Source of the DNA: Combretum micranthum
Lineage: Eukaryota > Streptophyta > Magnoliopsida > Myrtales > Combretaceae
Length of the DNA stretch: 64,000 nt
Direction: 5' to 3'
Assembly (NCBI GenBank): GCA_024138025.1
Contig: JAMXBD010004352.1
Location: 1-64,000, forward strand
A program made the position numbers and the translations under genes. Positions 1 through 10,230 of this stretch are shown here, in pieces (the first letter of the stretch is position 1; each line of letters opens with the position of its first letter). The notes below the pieces were generated by a model that searched no databases, had not been told where the DNA came from, and was given only the letters and a program-made list of their open reading frames with translations.

Positions 1-629
1 TTATGGTCTAGTATGTTGTTTCCTTGTCTTTTCCTTCCATGGTCCCTAATGTTGTTAGGTAAACTTATCGGTATTTCGGAAGAATTGATTGTGTTGTCTA
101 ATTTTGTAAGCTTAATTGAAAAACAACTCTTGTACAACACGTCAAATCAATGAAGTATGTTGATTCCAAGAATGAAGTTTCACAAACATCATACTTTTGC
201 ATTAGTAGTAGGCTACATTCATTATACTTAATTGCATAAAATATTCTCATTCATATCATCATTGATTCAGAAATTCTTGTTATTATTTTCTTGATTTGGA
301 ATTCCTTCGATTGCTATGATTTCTTTACTCTAAGAGCCTTTTGTGAACGACTTGGAGCTTTAAATTTTCTTTGAGCCTTTTTATGAGTTCTATATTTCTC
401 TAAATTATTCCTAGAATTTTTGAAAACTCTTTAGCCAACGTTTTATAAACCGCAAAACTCTAAAGAAGAAATAAAACTTATTAAGACAATATGTAACAGA
501 CGAAACCGGAGAACCGAAACCGGGAGCAAGAACCACTCCCAAGTGAGGCTAGTAGTGCGAACCAACCAGATCAACCCCAAGCTAGCATACCTGAAGCTGC
601 TCAGCCTGACCCCCAGGCAGCTATGATGA
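1..629 (+). other. Untranslated leader and degenerate gag N-terminus of the Tekay-like element
   Basis: AT-rich sequence precedes the recognisable gag. I see no LTR end and no tRNA-Met type primer-binding site here, so the 5' LTR lies to the left. From about 490 a frame rich in Gln, Pro, Glu and Ala can be read. It looks like the low-complexity N-terminus of a plant Ty3 gag, and a frameshift near 640 joins it to the next frame. Confidence 0.5.
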
Positions 630-1887
630 ATGCCACGGGAATTTGACAAATATGTTTGCTGCATTCATCAGAACCAAAACCAGAACCAACCCCAAAATCC
701 CGAACCAAGTCTAAGGGGTTCTGCATCTTTACCACCTCCACCACCCCCTCCATACAGGAGAATGCAAGAGGAGTTTCCCATGCCACCAGAGGAGCAATCA
801 TATAATGCTCGTTATCCACCCCCTCCACCACCAAGAGGTTACCAGAGGAGTTCCCTCCCTGATTTTATAAAGAGTAACCGCTACTTTGATGGGGCGTTTG
901 GAAAGCCCGATGAGGCGGAAGATTGGTTGGCTCAAATTGAGCGTTCATTTGCAGCATATGAGACCCCACCACACCTCCGATTGGAGTACGGCACATACAT
1001 GTTAAGATATAATGCACGTGTATGGTGGGAATCTAAACGAAGGAGTTTGGCAACCCCAGTTAGCTGGGAGACCTTTCGTAGAGAGTTCCTAGGGAACTAT
1101 TTCCCCGCCAGTCTCCGAGTAAGGTACAGCAGATTTCCTGCATGTGAGACAAAGAGGCAGAACGATTGAGCAGTATGAAACAGAATTCAATCACCTACTG
1201 CAGTATGCTCCTGAGTCATACAAGAATAGTGAGGAGCTGCAGAAACAAGTATTCCTGGAAGGTCTCGATGAGGACCTAAGGATAAAGATACATGAATCTG
1301 GATTGTCGACCTACCTTGAGGTGATCGAAAAGGCCCGTTTGATTGAAGGGGCCAAGAAGAGAAAGTATGCTGAACCGGACAAAAGAGTGTTCGGAAAAAG
1401 GCACTTTGATGCCTCCAGCTCGAGCTACAGAGGAAAAGATTCAAGCCCTACCACGGTATTAAGGATAATTCTGGTGGGAGGTTTAACCAAACCAAGTCCA
1501 ATATTTCCTGCTGGAAGTGCAAGGGAGGCCACTACCCAAGGCAATGTCCCCAGCTGAAGGACAAGTGTTTCTTTTTGGCGAAGCAGGTCATCTGGTTTAT
1601 GCTTGCCCAAAGAAGATGACTATAACCTGCTACCTTTGCAAGGAAAAGGGCCATGTAACCTCCGAGTGCCCTCAGAGGAAAAGTGGAACTACCCGGCCTT
1701 ACGGGAATCCAGGAAATGATAACACCCAAAGGTCCGGTAGCAGAAGTGGAAGCCGCAGCCTCGGCCATGCATGGTATGCGGCTGTATAATTTTGAAGGCC
1801 AATGGATGATCGAGGATGATGAGGAGGAAGGCATGGAGCTGGCCGCGCTGGACCAAGACGGCGATGTGGATGGCGGCCTGGTGACAG
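630..1887 (+). pseudogene. gag: gag, frameshifted (Tekay-like)
   Basis: Gag packages the element RNA in cytoplasmic particles. The reading runs through at least four frames. 630-1120 holds a proline-rich stretch and the conserved retrotransposon gag core (motifs WLAQIERSF, RVWWESKRR and WETFRREF). 1144-1450 continues with FNHLLQYAPESY and VFLEGL. 1505-1670 carries three successive zinc-knuckle remnants, of which CYLCKEKGHVTSEC (C-x2-C-x4-H-x4-C) is intact and the two before it are spoiled by frameshifts. 1683-1887 is an acidic C-terminal stretch that ends Val-Thr-Gly-stop unless the following intron-like segment is removed. The family is recognised from its gag motifs; the breaks are seen directly. 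Confidence 0.85.
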
Positions 1888-2050
1888 GTTAGTAACAAGT
1901 TCCTTTTTAAGATAAAGTTCTTTGTTTCGTAGCAAGTTTTTAAAAAGGAAATTTAAAACTGTGAAAGAGGAAAAGTTGAAATATGGAAACCCTGGAATAG
2001 ATAGTGTTGAGTGATTAGGACCAAGTAGTGATAAATGTTTATGGTAACAG
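1888..2050 (+). other. Intron-like 163-bp segment between gag and protease
   Basis: The segment begins GTTAGT after GTGACAG and ends GGTAACAG before GACGCATAGG. It therefore has GT...AG ends and is AT-rich. Gag meets a stop (TAG at 1890-1892) just inside it. Its length is not a multiple of three, and exact removal places the upstream Val-Thr-G codon in phase with the protease frame (GA at 2051-2052 completes Gly). It could be a real intron that controls the gag to gag-pol ratio, as described for Ogre elements at another position. It could also be an insertion flanked by the imperfect repeat GTGACAGG/GTAACAGG. Splicing is inferred, not shown. Confidence 0.45.
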
Positions 2051-2361
2051 GACGCATAGGAGTAAATGGGAATGAAGCTTATGTGTTGTTTGATACGGGA
2101 GCCACCCACTCCTTTATCACTACCAGCTTGGCTAAGCGGCTTGGTCTACCCATAGCCATGACAACCACAACCTTAAGGATTAAGACACCCACAGGTAGTG
2201 TTGTGTCGACTCGAGAGATAATAAAGGATTGTTTGCTAGAAATCCAAGGACACATCTCAGCAAGTGATTTGATAGTCTTGGAGATGAGTAAATATGAAGT
2301 TATCCTTGGGATGAATTGGCTAAGTAAGGTTAAAGCCATTGTGGACTGTCAAGAAAGATGA
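2035..2361 (+). pseudogene. pro: Aspartic protease domain (Tekay-like pol)
   Basis: A retropepsin-like domain that would cleave the polyprotein. The catalytic motif DTGATHSFI is at about 2092-2118, followed by VILGMNWL near 2305, the conserved C-terminal protease signature of plant Ty3/gypsy elements. The frame is open for 108 residues and closes at 2361. A frameshift separates it from the linker and RT downstream. The first Met (2035) lies inside the intron-like segment, so the true N-terminus depends on whether that segment is spliced. Confidence 0.85.
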
Positions 2362-3294
2362 TAAGTTTTGATGACCACAGGAAGGAGAGAGTAGACTTCC
2401 TTGGAGAGATCACGGTGCGAAGAGATCGGTTAAGCTCCTTCGAGCTAATGATGGAAGATGAGGAAATTGTGCCAATAGAAGATGCCTGGATTAGAGAGGA
2501 AAGAGGAAAAGAGTGACATACCCGTGGTGAATGAGTTTGAGATGTATTTCCTGAAGTCTTACCCGGTTTACCACCAAAAAGAGAGATTGATTTTGAAATC
2601 ACTCTAGCTCCAGGTACAGAGCCGATATCAAAGGCACCATACCGGATGGCTCCGGTGGAATTGAAGGAATTAAAGACCCAATTACAGGAGCTTTGGATCA
2701 AGGATTCGTAAGACCCAGCGTGTCGCCATGGGGCGCACCGGTGTTGTTTGTAAAGAAGAAGGACGGGTCTATGAGATTATGTATCGATTATCGGGAGTTG
2801 AATAAAGTCACCATCAAAAATCGATACCCCCTTCCAAGAATCGACGACCTCTTTGATCAGCTCCAAGGGGCAAGTGTGTTCTCGCGCATTGATTTGCGCT
2901 CCGGTTATCACCAGTTGAGAATAAAGCCGGAAGATGTGCCTAAGACAGCCTTTCGCACACGGTACGGGCACTACGAGTTCTTAGTGATGCCGTTTGGATT
3001 AACTAATGCACCTGCTGCATTCATGGACCTCATGAACCGAGTATACAAACCGCTCTTGGATAAATGTGTAATTGTGTTCATAGACGACATCCTAATCTAT
3101 TCAAAGACCAGAGAACAACATGAGGAGCATCTAAGAATGGCGTTACAAACTTGAGAGAAAATAAGTTGTACGCCAAGCTATCCAAGTGTGATTTTTGGTT
3201 GGATAGAATATCTTTTCTTGGACATGTAGTGACGGGAGAAGGAATATCAGTAGACCCAGAAAAGATCAAGCTGTAGTGGATTGGAAACAGCCCG
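2362..3294 (+). pseudogene. Reverse transcriptase domain (Tekay-like pol), frameshifted
   Basis: Copies element RNA into DNA. The N-terminal part (about 2540-2690, with [11 protein letters not shown] and APYRMAP) is one frame away from the main open stretch 2693-3154. The main stretch has the fingers and palm motifs [40 protein letters not shown] and [12 protein letters not shown]. The catalytic box is FIDDILIYS near 3079. After a stop at 3154 the homology goes on in another frame ([15 protein letters not shown]) towards the connection region. The catalytic Asp pair is intact, but at least two frameshifts break the domain. Confidence 0.92.
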
Positions 3295-3870
3295 AAACGG
3301 TAACCGAAGTGAGAAGCTTCCTAGGTTTGGCTGGTTATTACCGCAAGTTTGTAAAGGATTTCTCCAAGATTGCCAAACCTTTGACTCAACTGACGCAAAA
3401 GAATGAGAAATTCGAATGGACAGATAAGAGGGAGCAAAGTTTCCAAGAGTTGAAACGGCGCTTAGTATCAGCTCCAATTTTGGTATTGCCCGATCCTGAA
3501 AAGCCGTACACAGTGCATAGCGACGCCTCTAGGAATGGCCTCGGTTGTGTACTGATGCAAGAAGGGAAAGTCATTGCCTATGCCTCCAGGCAATTAAGGC
3601 CTCATGAGCAGAACTATCCACACACGATTTGGAATTGGCCGCTGTGGTTTTTGCCTTGAAGTTATGGAGACATTATTTGTATGGGCAAAGATGTGAAGTG
3701 TACACAGATCACAAGAGTCTCAAGTATTTGTTCACACAAAAGGAGTTAAATATGAGGCAGAGACGGTGGTTGGAACTCATCAAGGACTATGATTTGGGAA
3801 TAAATTATGCCCGGGAAAGGTAAATGCTGTGGCTGACGCCTTGAGCAGAAAGAATTATGGAGAAGTGGCA
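3276..3870 (+). pseudogene. RT connection and RNase H domain (Tekay-like pol), frameshifted
   Basis: 3276-3659 reads through the RT thumb and connection ([20 protein letters not shown]) into RNase H ([14 protein letters not shown], with the first catalytic Asp; [10 protein letters not shown]). A frameshift near 3630 moves the frame to 3629-3823, where [17 protein letters not shown] and [12 protein letters not shown] carry further conserved acidic residues. A stop and another shift precede VADALSRK at about 3828-3851, the usual end of plant Ty3 RNase H. Every expected motif is present, in three frames. Confidence 0.9.
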
Positions 3871-5144
3871 GGCCTAATCACAGAGCAAAAAGAGCTGATA
3901 AAGGAATTCGAAAGGTTAAGAATTGAATTCGTAGGGCAAGATGTCGAAGTGGAGATAGCAAATTTGGTTATGGAACCCACTTTGATCGACAGGATTAAGG
4001 AAGCCCAAAGATATGATGAGGCGATAAAGAAGATCAAAGAAGAAGTGCTCAAAGGGAAGTATAGTGACTTTACCCTGGATGATGAAGAGTGGTTAGAATG
4101 AAAGGAAGATTATGTGTACCGGAAGATGAAGAATTGAGAAAAGAGATCATGAGCGAAGCTCACAACTCCGGTTACACGGTGCATCCGGGAGGTACAAAAT
4201 GTATCAGGACATAAAAAGCCACTATTGGTGGAATGGATTGAAGAGGGATGTGGCGATTATGTTATGAAGTGCCGTGTGTCAGCAAGTCAAAGTGGAACAT
4301 CAACGGCCAGGTGGATTATTAAAGCCACTACCTATCCCAATGGAAGTGGGATCAAATTTCAATGGACTTTGTGTGTGGATTCCCGAGGACATCCACTGGA
4401 TGTGATGCGGTCTGGGTTATAGTGGATCGTTTGACAAAGTCAGCACACTTCCTACCAATTAATATGACCTATTCATTGGACAAATTGGCTAGGATTTACA
4501 TCAAGGAGATTGTGCGACTTCACGGTATACCAGCAGGGATTATTTCAGACCGGGATCCAAGGTTTGTTTCAAAGTTCTGGATGAGCCTACAAAAGAGCCT
4601 AGGCACCAAGTTGCATTTCAGTACTGCCTACCATCCTCAGACAGATGGACAGTCTGAGCGAACCATTCAGACCTTGAGGACATGTTAAGGGCTTGCATAT
4701 TGGAATTCAAAGGAAGTTGGGATAATCATATACCCCTAATTGAGTTTGCCTATAACAATAGCTACCACTCAACCATTCAGATGCCACCATACGAAGCCCT
4801 ATATGGACGGCGTTGTAGGTCCCCTCTGTTTTGGGATGATGTGGAAAAGCTAGCTATTGGTCCTGAATTGGTTCAAGAAGCAGCTGATAAAGTCCGGGTT
4901 ATTCAACAGAAAATGAAAGAGGCTCAAGACAGACAGAAGAGTTGGGCTGATCTGAAGAGAAGAGAGCTGGAATTTCAAGTAGGCGATCATGTCTATTTGA
5001 AGATAAACCCAATCAAGAGCATAAAGAGAATGCGGGCTCAAGGGAATTAAGCCCAAGGTATATTGGACCTTTTGAGATCTTGGAAAGAGTGGGAGATTTG
5101 GCCTATCGGCTAGCCCTGCCGCCGAATTTGTCGGAGTTCATAAT
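3871..5144 (+). pseudogene. int: Integrase (Tekay-like pol), frameshifted
   Basis: Inserts the element DNA. 3871-4101 is the linker. 4110-4290 is a degraded zinc-binding region with remnants such as VHPGGTK, spread over frames. The catalytic core follows at 4362-4688 with [10 protein letters not shown] (first Asp), [10 protein letters not shown] (second Asp) and [19 protein letters not shown] (catalytic Glu). The frame then shifts to 4682-5050 (IEFAYNNSYHSTIQMPPYEA, LYGRRCRSPLFW), which continues to the GDHVYLK region and a stop at 5048. The DD35E residues are all visible. The copy is interrupted by frameshifts near 4100-4360, 4680 and 5040. Confidence 0.92.
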
Positions 5145-5410
5145 GTGTTCCACGTATCAGTGTTAAGGAAGTATGTACCTGACCCTGAGCGGATAGTGGA
5201 GTTGGAACCGATTCGGTTAAAGGAAAATCTCACCTACGAAGAGCACCCAGTAGAAATCTTGGATAAGAAGACTCAGAAGCTTCGGAATAAAGAGATTAGA
5301 TATTTAAAGTATTGTGGAGAAACCACACTTCTGAGGAAGCGACTTGGGAAGCCGAAGAGGAAATCCGAAGGAAATACCCCGAGTTGTTTGAGAATCAAGG
5401 TACGTCAGTT
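5145..5410 (+). pseudogene. Integrase C-terminus with chromodomain, frameshifted
   Basis: FHVSVLRKYVPDP opens the C-terminal tail typical of plant chromoviruses. It is followed by PVEILDKKTQKLRNKEI and then, after a one-base shift near 5310, by the chromodomain core readable as LWRNH and EEATWE (the aromatic and acidic residues that define it) and a closing YPELF. Chromodomains of this class are thought to steer insertion to heterochromatin. Coding stops just before the polypurine tract. Confidence 0.8.
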
Positions 5411-5427
5411 CAGTTTTGAGGACAAAA

Positions 5428-5448
5428 CTCTTTTTAAGGTGGGTAGGT
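5428..5448 (+). promoter_or_regulatory. Polypurine tract of the Tekay-like element
   Basis: A purine-rich run with AAGGTGGGTAGG lies just after the GAGGACAAAACTC motif and directly before the LTR start TGTAAACCCC. This is the expected position and form for the primer of plus-strand DNA synthesis. Confidence 0.75.
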
Positions 5449-6083
5449 TGTAAACCCCGGTTTTTCAAGTAGCTAAGATAACCCTAGAACCGGAAACCAA
5501 AACCCTAAACCGGAATAGCTCAAGCCTGGAGTGAGAACTAGGAACCCTAATTCCGGCTTTTCCTCGGTTTCCAATTAATAAACTTTTCTAAGAAAATTTA
5601 ATTTTGATTATAATTCTTGAATATATTTCAAACTAAGAAAATATCTGATTTTAAGAAAATTTCAATTCCGGGTCATCCCGAGACCCATTATAGAAAAACG
5701 TGCCCCGGAACTAGAATTTCAAAAATACTTATGAGTACTCATTTGAACCGAAATAAAATAAGGATTTCAAAAATATATTTTTCATAATTTTCCGGTTTAT
5801 GAAAAATACAGTTATAGCCTTTTTATTCGTATTTCATTACTACCGGAAATTAAATTGTCTTGTCAACTATTCATTACTATTCATAAAGTACTACCTAGTC
5901 TACCTATTAGCCTACCCTACAAATCTAACTCTTAACATCAATCAAATCTCTTCCATTCTTCCATACTTTTGTCCTTCAACTTCACTTTAATTTATGACAA
6001 TTGAAGCAAGAATCAAATCAAAGGCAAATCAAGGGATAAATCAAATACCCCCCCGTTCATGCTTCAAAATTGGCGCCTATGCG

Positions 6084-6107
6084 CCCCCCCCCCCCCCCCC
6101 CCCCCCC
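6084..6107 (+). repeat. Homopolymer run of 24 C in the LTR
   Basis: The run lies about 50 bp upstream of the LTR TATA box and is bordered by GCG on both sides. The equivalent place in the minus-strand LTR at 13037-16313 has only about six residues, so the run looks expanded in this copy. Confidence 0.85.
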
Positions 6108-6153
6108 GCGTCCAATTTGAAAAATCTTCTCTCAATTAACCTAATTCAACTCC

Positions 6154-6160
6154 TATATAA
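6154..6160 (+). promoter_or_regulatory. LTR TATA box
   Basis: CTATATAAAC precedes a CT-rich stretch (TTCTCTCTCTCC), a usual arrangement for a plant LTR core promoter and start site. Position inside the LTR at about 0.7 kb from its start is compatible with the U3/R border. Confidence 0.6.
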
Positions 6161-8158
6161 ACTAACTTTTCTCTCTCTCCTCATTCTTTCATTCCTCCAC
6201 TTTTACAAAGTCAAAAAGCTCCTTAATCCCTCTTTTTTCCCCTTGTGGCCGAAACTTTGAGCCCCCTCACATATCCACACAACTTCTATTTTTCTCTTCT
6301 ATCTTCCATCCACTTCAAGTAAGTAAAGATCCACTACTTCCACTCATGAAACTTTGTTATGGCTAAGTGATTTTTGGTATCTCAACTCCATGTTCCCATG
6401 ATCTTTTAGTAGGAACAATGAGATAAAACAAAAATCTCGAACCATTACAAAGTAGATCTATCTTTTAAAGAAGTTTTCATACCAAAAGCTTTACTTTATC
6501 CATCAAAAAGTCTTTTAAACAATGGATCATTTATAAAAATATGGTTTTTATGTTTTAAAACTCATTTAAGCTTTTGATAAAGTAGATCCATCATCTTATT
6601 ACTCATGATCATATAGGCATTAAAGGTTTCATTATTATTTTGTTTTTATGTGCATAAATAGTCTTAAATACTTTTGTCTTTAGTAAATGACTTTTCTAGC
6701 ATATAGATCTATAAATAGATGGGTCCATGAAGTCAAAAAGAAAAGTACTTTACAAGAAAAAAGGCTTTTGAAAATTCGGATGACTTTGAAAACCAAGGTC
6801 AAAAACTTTAAAACAACTTCTAAACATGTATTTCATAAGAGAAATGAAGCCTATGGGTAATAGATAATGTTTAGTAGTATTTTTCATGAGTCTAAAGGAG
6901 TTTTTACTAAAGAAAATGTTGGAAACAAGAGATGAAGTCCATAGGAGTTTTTGAGTTAAAAGTTATGAAAACCAAATTCGTAATAATGGATGTAGGGTTA
7001 GAAAACACTATTTTTCCAACTTCAAAAATGATACTTTCTTAGATAAATGAAGTCCTTAGGATATAGGTATAATAGATACTTAAAGTTTCAAGTATAAAAT
7101 ATATTTTTCCTAAAGGAATCAACTTGAAAATGAACTTTTGTAAATTCGGATTTTTGGAAACCCCATAGTAAAAGACCCAATTAAAAGTTTATAAATGTGA
7201 ATTTTATTAAACAAATAAAGGTCTTAGGATTTAAATAATATAAGGGTCAAAATTTCTTTAAGTAAAGTAGAGTTTATCTAAAGGAAATCCATGTAAAATA
7301 TAGATGTGGTCAAGTGTAGTAATTTCACTTACTAAACATTGAGAGGAAATGGCTTCTAAGGAAAGTTGTTTTCTAAAAATCGTTAAACCTAAAAAGTTAT
7401 AAGAACATAGACTCCTTAAGATTCACATCATGACATTCATGATAGGGAAAATCATTACCATTGCATTTAGCATCATATTACACTTAGGAATCTCAAATGC
7501 ATTCATGAAAACCGCATTTTTGGAATTGACAAACCCGCTGTACAGATCTGATCCCTTAATTCCGAGGCTTAGATATTTTCAAAACTTGATTTAAACTTCA
7601 TATTTAGAAAGCTCTTCCAAATTAGATAGAAATCGGTATAAAATTTGCGAAATTCCGACTTAAAACGGCCAAGTTATGGCCATTTTAAAACGGAACTTCG
7701 GAAATGACGCGAATTCCGATTTCACTAAGTTTCTTAGAGTTTAGTGTCCTAAGTGATAGAATACTTATTAGGGTAATTTCTTATATGAATAGGTGAACCC
7801 GTGGACGGTGACGAGTTGCCTCCGGACTATTATTACTAGAAGACCGGAGTACCAATGGCGGAGTGAGTTTTTCTTCCCAATTCATTTATTGTATGTGCTT
7901 GTAAAGTAGTGCACTAGAATGTAGGTCAATTGAATGGAATATGAATGATGGGGATTAATGGGGAAATTATATGATTGATGATGATGTGAGAACATAAATA
8001 AAGAATATCGAAACCGGTGATAAACTTTGATTGTATAGTTAGCTATGATGGATTGTCTGATAAATTGATTGATCGCCTAAGTAAATTGGCTTAAGCAACT
8101 ACTTGGACTAATGATAATTGACACGTGCATATCACAAGGGGATGGAGCATGAGCATTT

Positions 8159-8300
8159 GTAGGTTAGTCGTGAACCATAAACGACATCGAATATCGTAGG
8201 TTAGTCGTGAACCATAAACGACATCGAATAATCGTAGGTTAGTCGTGACCATAAACGACATCGAATAATCGTAGGTTAGCCGTGATCCATAAACGGGATA
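8159..8300 (+). repeat. 37/38-bp minisatellite in the LTR 3' part
   Basis: Four near-identical copies start at 8159, 8196, 8234 and 8271, each opening GTAGGTTAG(T/C)CGTG and containing CATAAACG. The fourth is more diverged. Comparable but different short tandem repeats lie at the same relative place in other LTRs of the window, for example 32849-32972. Confidence 0.9.
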
Positions 8301-8902
8301 TTGTTAGTACCGCAGGATTCGTTAATCTGCTAACCCGGGATGGAGGGCGCAATTTCATCCACATATGATTTCCGGTTGGTCATATGTATGTTGAATTCAT
8401 GTGTTTGATGCATACACTTGCTTGATTAATAACTTGGTTGAATTGTTGTGATATAATGTTTTTGTGGGAGATTACACTCACTAAGCTAGTTAGCTTACGT
8501 CCCTACAGTCCATTCCTTTTGCAGCTTACACATTTATGGCTTAGGCGAAGAGACCCGGCTGAACAGGTACCGAAGCTAGGAGTTTTCCCTAGAAGTTGTA
8601 ATTTTTGTATTAGACTTCCATAGAAAACTTCTAAGACTTGGATGACTGTAATGGACCGTTAAATATTCTTTTGCGGGGAATGCCCCTTAGAATTTTGTAA
8701 TATTATTTATGTTCATGAATTATATCCTATTGCCCATGCATGCCAAATTAAGCTTTTATCTCCATTCGGACTTGTACTCTATTGTGTAAAGGTACGCCTT
8801 ACATCTATATGAGACTCTCGAAAGACTAAGGTGGTAATTCGGAATCTTATATGTGCATGTGGCGGACTGTTACGTTTAGGGTACCCTATGGTGCGTGACA
8901 AT

Positions 8903-9700
8903 TTGCACTCACAAAATTCTTATGGAAGCTGAGTGTAAAACCTACAGTTCAATCACAAAGGAGACTTAACCCAACACTTAAAGATGTTGGTCAAAAGAAG
9001 TTCTGAAGCTACTTGACGCAGGTATCGTCTATACCTATCTCTGATAGTAAATGGGTTAGTCCGGTTCAAGTAGTACCAAAGAAAGGTGGTATGACTGTAG
9101 TGAAAAATGAGAAAAATGAATTGATTCCTACTCGTACGGTGACTGGGTGGAGAGTTTGTATTGATTACAGAAAATTGAATGATGCCACCGCGAAAGGATC
9201 ACTTTCCCCTTCCATTCATTGATCAAATGTTGGAGAAACTTGCAGAGCATGACTATTATTGTTTCTTGAGATATTCTGGATACAATCAAATTTCTATTGC
9301 ACCCGATGATCAAGAGAAAACAACATTCACTCCTCCCTATGGCACGTTTGCTTTTAGGAGAATGCCCTTGACTTTGCAATGCACCTGCTACATTTCAGAG
9401 GTGTATGATGGCTATATTCTCTGATATGCTGAGAATTTTATAATCGAGATCTTTTGGATGATTTTCAGTCTTGGAAAGTCATACGATCTTTGTCTTGAGA
9501 ATTTAGCCTCCGTTCTACAAAGATGCAAAGATACCAATCTGATCTTGAATTGCGCATGGTTAGAGAAGGGATAGTGTTGGGTCACAAAATTTCTACGAGA
9601 GGAATTGAAGTGGATAAAGCCAAAGTGGAGATCATGAGAAGTTACCACCACCCCACGACTGTTAAAGGAGTCATAAGTTTTCTTAACATGCTGGCTTCTA
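8903..9700 (+). pseudogene. Athila reverse transcriptase, frameshifted
   Basis: The residue string CTHKILMEAECK at the very start is the stretch that precedes Athila RT and shows that the Tekay element landed in this gene. Then follow VSPVQVVPKKGGMTVV, GWRVCIDYRKLNDAT, FPLPFIDQMLEKLA, YSGYNQI and TPPYGTFAFRRMP, in frames separated by small shifts near 9185 and 9370. The catalytic box is readable as LDDF near 9455. GHKISTRGIEVDKAKVE at about 9580-9630 is the RT thumb. Confidence 0.88.
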
Positions 9701-9752
9701 TAGACGATTCATCAAGGACTTCTCCAAGATTTCCAAACCTCTTTGCAACCTT

Positions 9753-10230
9753 TTGGAAAAAGATGCGGTGTTCAATTTTGATGACAAATGTTTGCAGGCA
9801 TTCAATTCATTAAAGGAAAAGCTCATTTCTACACCAGTAATCATTGCGCCAGACTGGGAGCTTCCTTTTGAACTCATGTGTGATGCCAGCGATTTTGCGG
9901 TTGGAGCGGTACTTGGTCAAAGACGAGGTAAGATATTTCATGTTATATACTATGCAAGTAGAACACTAAATGAGGCCCAGAGAAATTATGCCACCACTGA
10001 GAAAGAGCTTTTAGCTGTTATCTTTGCATGTGATAAATTTAGGCCTTATCTGATAGGTTCTAAAGTAATAGTATATACTGACCATGCAGCTCTTAAATAT
10101 TTGTTTGCTAAAGCTGATGCAAAACCTAGGTTGATTAGATGAGTTTTACTACTGCAAGAATTTGATCTTGAAATTTAAAGATAAAAAGGGAACTGAAAAT
10201 GTAATTGCTGATCATTTGTCTAGACTTGAA
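9753..10230 (+). pseudogene. Athila RNase H domain
   Basis: One frame is open from 9753 to 10142 and carries [18 protein letters not shown] (first catalytic Asp), [20 protein letters not shown] (catalytic Glu) and [11 protein letters not shown] (Asp). After a stop at 10142 the frame from 10162 continues with NVIADHLSRLE, the usual end of the domain. The main catalytic residues are present. This is the best preserved part of the element. Confidence 0.9.

Larger units (their letters stand above)
1..8900 (+). mobile_element. Tekay/Del-like Ty3/gypsy (chromovirus) retrotransposon, 5' end outside window
   Basis: This is a plus-strand LTR retrotransposon. The domain order gag, protease, RT, RNase H, integrase, chromodomain is that of Ty3/gypsy chromoviruses. 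Three zinc-knuckle remnants in gag and a long 3' LTR fit the plant Tekay/Del lineage. The 5' LTR and primer-binding site are not in the window. The coding part is broken by several frameshifts and in-frame stops, so the copy is not expected to be autonomous. Its 3' LTR ends at 8900, and Athila-type pol coding begins at once at 8901, so it was inserted into an Athila element. The 3' flank begins ATTTG, which should be repeated just before the 5' LTR outside the window. Confidence 0.9.
5449..8900 (+). repeat. 3' LTR of the Tekay-like element (3452 bp)
   Basis: The LTR begins TGTAAACCCCGG right after the polypurine tract and ends GGTGCGTGACA, with TG...CA ends. The length suits Tekay/Del LTRs. 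It holds a 24-base C run, a TATA box followed by CT-rich sequence, and a 37/38-bp tandem repeat near its 3' end. The motif TACTAGAAGACCGG near 7835 and the terminal GTTTAGGGTACCC are shared with the other Tekay-type LTRs of the window. It begins where several of the others have only an internal TGTA(A/T)ACCC: it lacks their ~0.8-kb 5' module. Confidence 0.88.

Noticed and set aside
1..450. A 5' LTR at the left edge
   Set aside because: No TG...CA border, no primer-binding site, and no resemblance to the 3' LTR at 5449-8900.
8159..8300. CRISPR-like array
   Set aside because: Units are contiguous with no unique spacers, inside a plant LTR; it is a minisatellite.
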